Origin: Phycisphaerae bacterium
Lineage (GTDB): Bacteria; Planctomycetota; Phycisphaerae; UBA1845; UTPLA1
Reading direction: 5' to 3'
Length of the DNA: 10,545 bases
NCBI GenBank assembly: GCA_016935885.1
Contig: JAFGQA010000320.1
Location: 1 to 10,545 of the forward strand
Part shown: piece after piece, positions 1 through 6,726 of the stretch
Position numbering within the stretch: position 1 is the first letter of the stretch
Layout: each line of letters begins with the position of its first letter
The notes under the pieces: model-generated
Databases searched by the model: none
Seen by the model: only the letters and a program-made list of their open reading frames with translations
Told to the model about the DNA's origin: nothing
Position numbers and translations under genes: made by a program

Positions 1-167
1 CCTTCTGTGTGGCCAACAACCGCGCCTACTGCTCACTCCCACCTGACCCAGCCACACGAACTGGGAATACACGCTAATCAATTACTCGCGCCCTTGCTCA
101 TATCAAACTTATCGGACGAAAGCTGATCGCACTTGAGTGCCCAAAACTCAGTGAACGCTTACTATGT

Positions 168-336
168 TGATACCTCCGGACGACACACGCACATGTGGCG
201 GTTCGCCCGTTTTCCCGCGAACCGCCATTAGCAAGAGCGGAGGGCCTCAGAGCGAACCCTTCGATAAACCTTCAGGCGAAGCCGACCCGTAGGGGGGAGG
301 TTTACGATGAAGGGTTTGCGCGGCCCGAAGCGGCAA
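168..336 (+). ncRNA. Structured RNA element, copy 1
   Basis: First of two copies of a ~169-nt element (second at 479-647, constant offset 311, no gaps, about 87% identical by hand alignment). Visible helices: outer pairing 173-178 with 238-243 (CCTCCG/CGGAGG) enclosing a perfect 10-bp hairpin 197-206/217-226 with a 10-nt loop; a 9-bp stem 252-260/311-319; after a small internal loop, a 9-bp stem 265-273/296-304; inside that, mini-hairpins 275-277/281-283 and 286-288/292-294; then an imperfect hairpin 320-324/330-334. G254-T317 and T272-G297 are wobbles only if the + strand is the RNA; on the - strand they would be C-A mismatches. Copy 2 changes the A255-T316 pair to G-C, a compensatory change. 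I infer a structured RNA. The architecture brings to mind HEARO/omega-RNA (guide RNAs of IscB/IsrB), which often occur without a protein gene, but I cannot confirm that family. Confidence 0.6.
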
Positions 337-478
337 TCGCTGAGGCGCTATTTGCGAAACAGCCCCGCACAGGGACCACCCTGCGCCTTGACCACCGCAC
401 TCTCGACCTCACCTAATTCCGGCGGCCCCTCCGTCCTGATCGATTTGTAGATCGCTCTTGCGTCGTCACGTACCATCC
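337..478. other. Spacer between the two structured RNA copies
   Basis: 142 nt unlike the sequence preceding copy 1. It contains a small hairpin 370-374/379-383 (CAGGG-acca-CCCTG). If the elements are guide-type RNAs with a 5' variable region, the end of this spacer just before 479 would be the guide of copy 2. No credible coding region: the open frame running through copy 1 into this spacer (195-416) has no family resemblance and overlaps the RNA structure. Confidence 0.35.
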
Positions 479-647
479 TGACACCTCCGGACGAGAACCG
501 CTCACATGGCGGTTCGCCCGTTTCCCCGCGAACCGCCGAGAGCCAAAGCGGAGGGCATCAGAGCGGACCCTTCGATAAACCTTCAGGCGAAGCCGACCCG
601 CAGGGGGAAGGTTTACGATGAGGGGTCTGCGCCGCCCGGAGCGGCAG
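479..647 (+). ncRNA. Structured RNA element, copy 2
   Basis: Second copy of the element at 168-336. The same helices are kept: outer pairing 484-489/549-554, hairpin 508-517/528-537 (10 bp, perfect), stem 563-571/622-630, stem 576-584/607-615 (here T583-A608 is Watson-Crick where copy 1 has a wobble), mini-hairpins in 586-605, and a perfect terminal hairpin 631-635/641-645 (GCCGC/GCGGC). The pair G566-C627 replaces A-T of copy 1, and T571-G622 replaces T-A. Differences therefore cluster in loops, in the poorly conserved 494-507 and 538-547 segments, or keep pairing. A 34-nt core (567-600) is identical between copies. Flanks upstream of 479 and downstream of ~647 do not match those of copy 1, so the conserved unit ends there. 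No iscB, tnpB or other associated protein gene lies in the window. Confidence 0.6.
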
Positions 648-1094
648 CGACCTTGGTTTGAGCCCGTGGTCTTGAAGCCTCCTGCAACCGAACCGGAACG
701 CTCTCACGCCTCTGCGAGATGGTCTTTGCCCCCTCCTGTCCCCAGGCAGAAGTTCATATTGGATATAATTCGATTTTCGCAACCGGACGTAAGCTGCTTC
801 TGGGCAATGACTTAATCGTGTCGTCGCCGTTGCGCAAATCGCCGATTTTCAGCCTCCCGGCTTCGAATTACGGCACGGTTTTCGCGGATATATGGCACGA
901 TTCTCGGCGACTTAACGCACGCTTTTCGCGCATCAAGGTGGCGCACGGAGGCTGCTGGAGCCTGCGCCAAGCGGGGACGCCGATGGACAGCGCCGGTGAC
1001 TGAGAGTGACCTCGCCTGCCGAGCCGCGTGTGTTGTGGCAAAGCGGCGACCGTATGGAAGTGAACGTCCCCGTACAACGACCGCTCCGCGCGCT
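648..1094. other. Gene-free stretch after RNA copy 2
   Basis: 447 nt with no protein gene I can support. The open frames here (for example 719-1003 + and 812-1243 -) give low-complexity, Arg-rich or unfamiliar products without a ribosome binding site. There is an AT-rich patch around 751-779 with a perfect TATAAT at 764-769, but no matching -35 box at 16-18 bp, so a promoter is not convincing. A short hairpin lies at 949-953/959-963. The interval ends at the stop codon of the replication-relaxation gene on the other strand. A 6-bp inverted repeat 1082-1087/1098-1103 spans that stop but lacks a T-tract. Confidence 0.4.
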
Positions 1095-2051
1095 TCAGGA
1101 GCGACCTTCTGACTGGGAAGGATCCTCGCGCTGATCACTGGACAGCGGCGCCACGAGCGACATGGTCGGACCGACGATGGACTGCAGGGGAGCATCGAGC
1201 TTTCCCCCACGCGCCCAGATCCCCGCTGCGACGCCCTGAGCAAACATGCGGCCTTGATCCGTGAGCCACACGAAGTCCGAGGGCGGGGTCTCGCGAATGA
1301 GCCGGCAGATCGCCGCCAGCCGAGCAGGAGTGTGCGTTAGGAACAGAAGGCGGAACCCGTTTAGCGTGCCACCCCAGAGATCCTGATAGCGCTTGTAGCC
1401 GGCGTGCCGGAAGTAGCGCTGGTAGTTGATGACCTTCTGCCGGATGTCCTTCGCGCCGCGCCGGCCGCTTGCGAGCGTCTCGGTTCCCTGATCCACTTCG
1501 AGAAAGAACAGCAGCATCTTGCCCGTTTCTTGGTCTCCCAGTGAGAACACCCCGTCGGGCGTGAACCGGAGAGGCTCGCCATCCGCGTCGGTTGCGGGAG
1601 CCGTGTCCGAGACAAGGGGTTGACCGTCATGGCCACGTTCCAGGAACGGGGATGTGGACGAGAGGAACGTCGCCTTCAATCGCGGAACCACCCTCTCAAG
1701 GTGTACCAGATGGATCCGGAACCAGTTGATCGCAAGCAGATGCTCAGTGCAGCGAATCCCGTCGGCGGCCACTTGGTCCCTGGGCACGTTCCGTCCCAGC
1801 GTTCCGTCCGCTTGCAACAAATCGATGCCTCGATCCGCCAGGGACACCCAACGCTCAGGCCGTCCCCGGCCTTGGGCCATGCCCGGCGTTCGTTGCACCG
1901 TCAAGCTGGCATGCGTGAGCTTGCCCACGCGGTTTCTCGCAGCGGCCTTGCCGATGCCGCAGAGCGCCGCGATCTGGCTAACCGTCAAGAGCCGGTACTC
2001 CGCGAGCGCGACCAGTAGTTCCCGATCGTTCTTGTTCAGCTTGGTTGGCAT
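1095..2051 (-). CDS. Replication-relaxation family winged-helix protein
   Basis: 318 aa from ATG at 2051. I chose this start over the upstream in-frame ATG at 2141 because it has an AGGAG site 7 nt upstream and the conserved fold begins right after it. Residues ~8-50 form a winged helix (LLTVSQIAALCGIGKAAARN as the helix-turn-helix), followed by the usual wing-type RPERWVSLADRGIDLL segment. This matches the replication-relaxation family (Pfam PF13814), found on plasmids and integrative elements and presumed to bind DNA. The middle region has TPDGVFSLGD (D166) and LFFLEVDQGTE (E185, D187), then a helix with K206 and YQRYF. This spacing is reminiscent of a PD-(D/E)XK nuclease-like core, with ExD in place of ExK; that reading is my inference. 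It is divergent from the NurA-HerA operon with ~285 nt between starts, so it could regulate it. The family role is poorly defined. Confidence 0.85.
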   Translation of the reverse strand: MPTKLNKNDRELLVALAEYRLLTVSQIAALCGIGKAAARNRVGKLTHASLTVQRTPGMAQGRGRPERWVSLADRGIDLLQADGTLGRNVPRDQVAADGIRCTEHLLAINWFRIHLVHLERVVPRLKATFLSSTSPFLERGHDGQPLVSDTAPATDADGEPLRFTPDGVFSLGDQETGKMLLFFLEVDQGTETLASGRRGAKDIRQKVINYQRYFRHAGYKRYQDLWGGTLNGFRLLFLTHTPARLAAICRLIRETPPSDFVWLTDQGRMFAQGVAAGIWARGGKLDAPLQSIVGPTMSLVAPLSSDQREDPSQSEGRS

Positions 2052-2058
2052 GGCCAGT

Positions 2059-2063
2059 CTCCT
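2059..2063 (-). promoter_or_regulatory. Ribosome binding site deciding the start at 2051
   Basis: On the minus strand this reads AGGAG, 7 nt before the ATG at 2051. It supports the 318-aa product over a 348-aa version from 2141, whose extra 30 residues look like translated leader. Confidence 0.7.
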
Positions 2064-2094
2064 GGCGGGCGCCCGAAAGCCGATCGCCTGCGAA

Positions 2095-2112
2095 CTCTCC
2101 GCCTTTGGAGAG
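2095..2112 (-). other. Perfect inverted repeat in leader of the replication-relaxation gene
   Basis: CTCTCC (2095-2100) and GGAGAG (2107-2112) are exact complements separated by 6 nt, 44-61 nt upstream of the start at 2051. It could be an operator half-site pair or an mRNA leader hairpin. With a 6-bp stem it could also be chance. Confidence 0.3.
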
Positions 2113-2276
2113 CGGTGGAATGAAAGTGGCGGTTTCAACAACCGGCTCGGCGATCAGGCCCGGCCCCGCACCGAACTGCCCCGGGATTGTCTGCCCGGTA
2201 ACAGCCAGCCGGTTCCCCCTGCGCACGTGCCAGGCGTTGGGCGGAAGAGGCCCGACGCGTACAGCCGGATTAGGGC

Positions 2277-2305
2277 TTGACGGTGACCGCAGAATCGTCT
2301 ATTGT
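2277..2305 (+). promoter_or_regulatory. Sigma70-type promoter of the ATPase-NurA-HerA operon
   Basis: TTGACG (2277-2282, 5 of 6 consensus) is followed after exactly 17 bp by TATTGT (2300-2305, 4 of 6). Initiation would fall near 2311-2314, leaving a ~24-nt leader before the ATG at 2336. It is the only clear promoter between the divergent genes. Confidence 0.6.
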
Positions 2306-2323
2306 GCAGTATCGTTGCAAAAT
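2301..2323. promoter_or_regulatory. Inverted repeat over -10/start region (candidate operator)
   Basis: ATTGTGCA (2301-2308) and TGCAAAAT (2316-2323) are inverted repeats matching at 7 of 8 positions with a 7-bp centre. They overlap the -10 box and the expected transcription start. A repressor bound here would block the promoter. Candidate binders are the divergent winged-helix protein or an operon product; this is inferred from position only. Confidence 0.45.
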
Positions 2324-2335
2324 GGACGGACACAG

Positions 2336-3559
2336 ATGTTCTACCCCCGGACGATGAGCGAGAGTTGCCTGGCCGCCTCGGACCAGTTCCCGGTGGTCCT
2401 GCTGACAGGACCGCGGCAGGTCGGCAAGACGACGCTCCTGCAGCGACTGTCCGGAAAAGACCGTCGCTACGCCACGCTCGATGACCCCACGCTTCGCGAG
2501 CTGGCCCAAAGCGATCCGGCCCTGTTCTTGCAGCGCTATGAGCCGCCCGTACTGATCGACGAGATCCAGTACGCGCCCCAGCTTCTGCCTCTGATCAAGA
2601 TGGCGGTGGACCGCCAACGGAAGCGTGGGCTCTTTTGGCTCACGGGCTCGCAGCAGTTTCATCTGATGAAGGGCGTGTCGGAGACACTGGCGGGACGCGT
2701 CGCGATCCTGTCCTTGCCCGGCTTTTCTAGTCGAGAGCGACGAAGGACCGACCTATCCTTGCCGCCATTCTTGCCGACGGACGAAGTTCTGGAAGGTCGC
2801 GAAGCGTCCGCGCCTAAGCTGAACCTCAAGCGGCTGTTCGCGGACATCTGGCTAGGCTCCTACCCGGCCCTGGTCACGAAGCAGGTTCGCGACCGCGACC
2901 TCTTCTACAGCTCGTATCTTCAGACCTACCTGCAGCGCGACGTGAAAGACCTGACCCAGGTCGGCAACGAGGCGGCGTTCGTCCGCTTCCTGAAGGCGTG
3001 TGCCGCCCGCATGGCGCAGATGCTCAACCTCACCGATCTGGCCCGCGACGCAGACGTGGCTGTCAATACGGCGAAGAACTGGCTGTCGATCCTGCAAGCC
3101 AGTTTTCAGGTGTTCCTGTTGCAGCCGTATTACACAAACGTCACGAAGCGCCTGGTGAAGACGCCGAAGCTGTACTTCCTCGACACCGGGCTGTGCGCCT
3201 ACCTGACGGGATGGTCATCGCCCGAGACGCTGGAAGCTGGCGCAATGGGCGGCGCGATGTTGGAGACGTACGTGCTCCTGGAGGTGTTGAAGAGCTGGTG
3301 GAACCGCGGAAAGGAGGCGCCAGTCTACTACTACCGTGACAAGGACGGCAAAGAGATCGACCTGTTGCTGCTGAAAGACAGGAAGATCTATCCGGTGGAG
3401 GTGAAGAAGTCCGCCAACCCGCGGCGCGAGTGGGCTCAGCAGTTTGCGGTACTTGACCGTCTCAAGCCGAAATCGTCAGCAGGTGGCGTCGTGTGCCTGT
3501 GCCGGGAGCGGCTGCCCCTCAGCGAGAGATTCTCCGCGATCCCGGTTGGCCTCCTGTAA
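2336..3559 (+). CDS. AAA ATPase with DUF4143 C-terminal domain
   Basis: 407 aa from ATG at 2336. The frame is open upstream to 2045, but the conserved N-terminus (YPR..., then the P-loop) begins here, 24 nt after the expected transcription start. The ribosome binding site is weak. Walker A is TGPRQVGKTT (25-33). Walker B is VLIDEIQYAP (acidic D75, E76). WLTGSQQFHLMKG acts as the sensor region, followed by ETLAGRVAILSL. A winged-helix part (LTDLARDADVAVNTAKNWL) leads into DUF4143, which carries the restriction-endonuclease-like motif E340-I-D342...E355-V-K357 (KEIDLLLL, YPVEVKKS). All motifs are intact and the length is normal. Members of this family are widespread single-gene ATPases of unclear role, common in accessory regions. 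Here it heads an operon, 35 nt ahead of NurA, so a DNA-linked role with NurA-HerA is plausible. The ATPase-DUF4143 call is secure; the biological role is unknown. Confidence 0.95.
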   Translation: MFYPRTMSESCLAASDQFPVVLLTGPRQVGKTTLLQRLSGKDRRYATLDDPTLRELAQSDPALFLQRYEPPVLIDEIQYAPQLLPLIKMAVDRQRKRGLFWLTGSQQFHLMKGVSETLAGRVAILSLPGFSSRERRRTDLSLPPFLPTDEVLEGREASAPKLNLKRLFADIWLGSYPALVTKQVRDRDLFYSSYLQTYLQRDVKDLTQVGNEAAFVRFLKACAARMAQMLNLTDLARDADVAVNTAKNWLSILQASFQVFLLQPYYTNVTKRLVKTPKLYFLDTGLCAYLTGWSSPETLEAGAMGGAMLETYVLLEVLKSWWNRGKEAPVYYYRDKDGKEIDLLLLKDRKIYPVEVKKSANPRREWAQQFAVLDRLKPKSSAGGVVCLCRERLPLSERFSAIPVGLL

Positions 3560-3594
3560 TCGCATTTGGCGCTGACGCGCGGGGCGTACTGATC

Positions 3595-4659
3595 ATGCTC
3601 CCGGATCAAGAACGACATGACCGGATTCGACGCTCATTGGCCCTGGCGATGAACCACGAGTGGCCGCAGCTCGAACGCACCAGAAAACGCGTCGCCACGT
3701 TGCCGGCGGTTCGGATACTCGACGAACCTGTCGCGACGGACATGCCTATCGTAGCAACGGTTGCGACGGATGGCGGAGAGGGGCGCCTGAATCTGTCGCC
3801 GATCTCCATCCAGATAGTCCGCGTAGCAGACAACCGCGGAGTCGTGCACTTCGAGGAGTTCGTCCCGCAGTCGCTACGCCCCGACGAGGTTATGAGGTAC
3901 TTCTTCGCCTCCGACGAGCGTTTCCAGCGTTTTCTGCGGTACCTCGGCGTGTCGTTGGACGACCTGCTTCCGGAAAGCGACTTCCAGCGAAGTCACCTTC
4001 TCGCGATGCTCCGGGAGCTCCTGGAATGGGCGGCCCTGCTTAAACTAGCTGCGCAGAAGCAGCCAACTATGCTGCTTCGCGATGGGTTGCTGCGCAGCGT
4101 CATGCTTCGGGACCGGGTTTTCCAGGCCTTGCGCGCGCGGTTTGAAGAACTCACGATGCAGCACGGCCATTTGCTGGTTGGTGCCGCCAAGCGGTCCAGC
4201 GTCGTGAGCTACCTCGCTGTCGCGTTTGGCGTTAACGAGACGTTTCAAGCGACCTTCCCCGCCTACGTCTGCATACCACCAGAACTCGAGCGTGAGGCGG
4301 CCCCGGCTCAATACCGTTGGATCGGCGATCGAGCCATGGGGCAGCTGCACCTAGCCAAGCTCGACAAAGGCGAGGACGTTCCTGTGTTGCCCATCGACGT
4401 GGCCGCTTGGCAGCAGCACCGTATCGGTGACACGATGCGCTACCTGTGCCGATCAGCGCGCGGGAGCTTTCCCAGACGCGGCTATCCACAGGAGTTGTTG
4501 ATGGCCCATGAGTACGCGAAGTTGAGCTCGCTGGAGATCGAGATGCTGGAGTCAGAGCTTGTGCGGGAGCTAGCGGCGCGAGAGCCGAGCGTGGCGCAGC
4601 AGGCGAGTGCTTTGATGCTCCTAGGTCGGAGAATGGTCGAGGATCTGGATGAAGAGTGA
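3595..4659 (+). CDS. nurA: NurA domain 5'-3' nuclease
   Basis: 354 aa from ATG at 3595, the first start in frame after the ATPase stop; the ribosome binding site is only a weak GGGG. NurA is an RNase H-like nuclease that works with the HerA translocase to resect DNA ends. Matching motifs: D59 in VATDGGEGR (first metal ligand), E141/E144 in RELLEWA, D163 in LLRDGLLR, K199 in LVGAAKRSS, and C-terminal G296-Y297-P298...H305 (RRGYPQELLMAHEYAKL). In Sulfolobus NurA the active-site residues are, from memory, D58, E114, D131, Y291 and H299; the Tyr-to-His spacing of 8 is identical here. The active site therefore looks complete. The stop overlaps the start of herA by 11 nt, indicating translational coupling and matching the known physical partnership. 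NurA is typical of archaea but also occurs in some bacteria. The assignment is strong; a defence versus repair role is open. Confidence 0.9.
   Translation: MLPDQERHDRIRRSLALAMNHEWPQLERTRKRVATLPAVRILDEPVATDMPIVATVATDGGEGRLNLSPISIQIVRVADNRGVVHFEEFVPQSLRPDEVMRYFFASDERFQRFLRYLGVSLDDLLPESDFQRSHLLAMLRELLEWAALLKLAAQKQPTMLLRDGLLRSVMLRDRVFQALRARFEELTMQHGHLLVGAAKRSSVVSYLAVAFGVNETFQATFPAYVCIPPELEREAAPAQYRWIGDRAMGQLHLAKLDKGEDVPVLPIDVAAWQQHRIGDTMRYLCRSARGSFPRRGYPQELLMAHEYAKLSSLEIEMLESELVRELAAREPSVAQQASALMLLGRRMVEDLDEE
4639..4642 (+). promoter_or_regulatory. Ribosome binding site of herA inside nurA
   Basis: GAGG, 6 nt before the ATG at 4649, embedded in the last codons of nurA. It supports the overlapping start and coupled translation of the two partner proteins. 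Confidence 0.55.
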
Positions 4660-6706
4660 CATGTCGAACTCGAGTCTCTATCGGAACGAGGTGGTCGGTC
4701 TTCTGCGCGGTTTCTCGCAGAGTGGCCTACAGCTCGAAATCGATGTCGTTGTACCTCACCGTGATAAAGGCCTGCCCGGGTTCGGAGAGTTCCTTATGGT
4801 TGAAGCCGGCCCCGGTCGTGCCATGGTAGGCCGGGTCTGCCAGTACCGGGCCGCTGGCCGGCTGATGTCCGACCAGGGAGACAGCTACCTCGCAGATCTT
4901 TCCCGCTCCGAGGAGCGCCCCCCAGCACCGATTGTGCGGCAGATGCTCCGCTACACGGTCAAACTGCAGCTTCTAGGCCAACTCCATGAGATTGCAGACG
5001 GCTTCCAGTTCCGCGTGGGCGATCGAGAGTTCGCGACGTTCGGCAGTCCGGTCCGTGAGCCCTCAGACGCAGCGTTGGCGTACTTGTGCAACGTGAACCT
5101 CGATGATGATCCGAGTGCGGCAGTGCTCGGCGAACTGGTTTACGGCCAGCGAGTGTTGACCGATGTGCCGATCAAGTTCAGCGTTGACCGCTTGAAAGGG
5201 CGCCGGAGCTTCGTGTTTGCCCGCGCCGGTTATGGCAAGAGCAATCTGATCAAGTACCTGGTCTCGCAGCTTTATAGCTCGCCGCCCGACGTCGGGCTTC
5301 TGATCTTCGACGTGGAGGGAGAATACGCTTTGCCCGACGCCGCCGGCCGTCCGGGCATGGCCAACATCCCGGCGTTGGCCGACCGCTTGTCGCTGTACAC
5401 GGACCGCGTGGTGCCGGAGAAGTTCGCCCATCTGAAGAAGGGCGACATGCACCTGGATTTCGGGGACTTTCCACCGCAAGACATCATTGGGGCGTTTCTA
5501 CCTGCAGAGAAGCAGGAGATGGTATTCGCCAACCTGGTTCGTGGCCTGCCATGGGAGGCGTGGAAGGAACTCGTTGCCTATCTCGCGGAGAAGGAGTTTC
5601 AGGCTGAGGATCGCCAAATGGCTCGAATCCTGCGATATACGTCGCAGGCCAAGCCTGATCGCGGTGACGTCATTCTCGCCGCGATCAAGAACAACCTCGT
5701 TCCCCCAGTTCGGCGGCTGCATCGTACGGGTAGCACTATTGGCCAGAGACTACTTGAGGAGCTACGCCAGGGGCGCATAGTCATCGCCGACACATCGCTA
5801 CTTGGGAGCGAGGAGGCTTTCGCCGTCAGCGGGCTTCTGCTGAAGCGCCTCTTCGATTTCAATCGTCGGCACTTCACGGATTCCACCCGGTCAGTGGTGC
5901 GCTGCTTGGCGATCATCGAAGAGGCGCAGGCCGTCTTGAGCGCTCGCGACATAGATGACCGCAACATCTTCGTACGCTGGGTAAAGGAGGGGCGCAAGTA
6001 CGAGCTGGGCGTGGTTTTGGTCACGCAACAGCCCGGCGCCATCGCGGACCAGATCATCAGCCAGGGCGACAACTTCTTCGTCCTGCACCTGCTGAACGAT
6101 GCGGACCTGGCCACCCTGAAACGACACAACGCTTATTTCGCGGAGGACATCCTCGGCGTGATACGATCAGAGCCGATTCCCGGCAACTGCTACTTCTGGA
6201 GTGCTCCGGATCAACCGTTCGTCCTTCCGGTACGTGTGCGGGAGTTTGGCAAAGGAAACCAGGCTAACGAAGCGTCCGTGCGGCGGAGAGAAACTAAGGC
6301 ACGACCGAGCAACGTGCAGGAGAGTACAATTGCCCTTGAGCCGCTCGTCCTCGGAGTGCTGGCGAACCATCCCAGCGTATGGCTGTACCCCGTGCTCGCG
6401 AGCGATGGAAAGCCGACCAGCCCCCCAGCGGAGGTTGCCTTCGCATTCGATTACCTGATGAGCGGCATCACCAGTCGGTTTCGCGAATCTGCGACCTCGA
6501 TTCCCGCGGACGATCCGGCCGCCTGGCTGCAACAGGAGCTTCCTGTGAAGATCGAGCAGGTGCTCGCGGCGCTCGGCGGACGGCCGGGGTACGCGGTCCT
6601 AGCGTCGGCGACTCGCAAGGTCTGGGTCCTTCCGGCGCGCGCCATCCGAATGTCCGGCGGAAAGCAGTTGCGGGTCGAAGCCGTTGAAGTTCGGCGGTCA
6701 GTCTAA
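4649..6706 (+). CDS. herA: HerA-family DNA translocase/helicase
   Basis: 685 aa from ATG at 4649, which overlaps the end of nurA and has GAGG at 4639-4642, 6 nt upstream; ATG at 4661 is an alternative. HerA forms a hexameric ring that pumps double-stranded DNA to NurA. Domain order: N-terminal HAS-barrel-like beta region (~1-140), RecA/FtsK-type core with Walker A ARAGYGKSN (191-199, K197, S198), the HerA-typical FDVEGEY (D221-Y226), Walker B CLAIIEEAQAVL (E424, E425), and VVLVTQQPGAIADQIISQGD (~456 on) with the sensor glutamine, then FFVLHLLNDADLATLKRHN. Many HerA proteins have D/EEAH; here the histidine is glutamine (EEAQ). After ~540 there is an extra ~145-residue C-terminal part (LEPLVLGVLANHPSVWLYPV and onward) that I do not recognise. 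All catalytic residues look intact. Confidence 0.95.
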   Translation: MKSDMSNSSLYRNEVVGLLRGFSQSGLQLEIDVVVPHRDKGLPGFGEFLMVEAGPGRAMVGRVCQYRAAGRLMSDQGDSYLADLSRSEERPPAPIVRQMLRYTVKLQLLGQLHEIADGFQFRVGDREFATFGSPVREPSDAALAYLCNVNLDDDPSAAVLGELVYGQRVLTDVPIKFSVDRLKGRRSFVFARAGYGKSNLIKYLVSQLYSSPPDVGLLIFDVEGEYALPDAAGRPGMANIPALADRLSLYTDRVVPEKFAHLKKGDMHLDFGDFPPQDIIGAFLPAEKQEMVFANLVRGLPWEAWKELVAYLAEKEFQAEDRQMARILRYTSQAKPDRGDVILAAIKNNLVPPVRRLHRTGSTIGQRLLEELRQGRIVIADTSLLGSEEAFAVSGLLLKRLFDFNRRHFTDSTRSVVRCLAIIEEAQAVLSARDIDDRNIFVRWVKEGRKYELGVVLVTQQPGAIADQIISQGDNFFVLHLLNDADLATLKRHNAYFAEDILGVIRSEPIPGNCYFWSAPDQPFVLPVRVREFGKGNQANEASVRRRETKARPSNVQESTIALEPLVLGVLANHPSVWLYPVLASDGKPTSPPAEVAFAFDYLMSGITSRFRESATSIPADDPAAWLQQELPVKIEQVLAALGGRPGYAVLASATRKVWVLPARAIRMSGGKQLRVEAVEVRRSV

Positions 6707-6726
6707 CGCGGGCATGGAGCTGTCTC

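Noticed and set aside
130..153. Imperfect hairpin (CACTTGAGT with ACTCAGTG) as a terminator
   Set aside because: Bulged stem, AT-balanced, no following T-tract.
195..416. 73-aa open frame through structured RNA copy 1
   Set aside because: No ribosome binding site or recognisable domain; copy 2 differences preserve base pairing rather than codons.
764..769. Perfect TATAAT box
   Set aside because: No -35 element at 16-18 bp and no gene downstream on the + strand before the oppositely oriented gene end.
719..1003. 94-aa open frame in the left gene-free region
   Set aside because: No start signal, no family resemblance; composition looks like random translation of GC-rich DNA.
1654..2280. 208-aa open frame on the + strand opposite the replication-relaxation gene
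   Set aside because: Shadow of the real minus-strand gene, which has the conserved domain; the product shows no motifs.
2045..2335. 97-residue N-terminal extension of the DUF4143 ATPase
   Set aside because: It precedes the promoter and transcription start and has no conserved motif; the family N-terminus begins at the ATG at 2336.
3493..3594. 34-residue N-terminal extension of NurA overlapping the ATPase gene
   Set aside because: Low-complexity Pro/Arg/Ala sequence without a ribosome binding site; NurA homology is expected from just after 3595.
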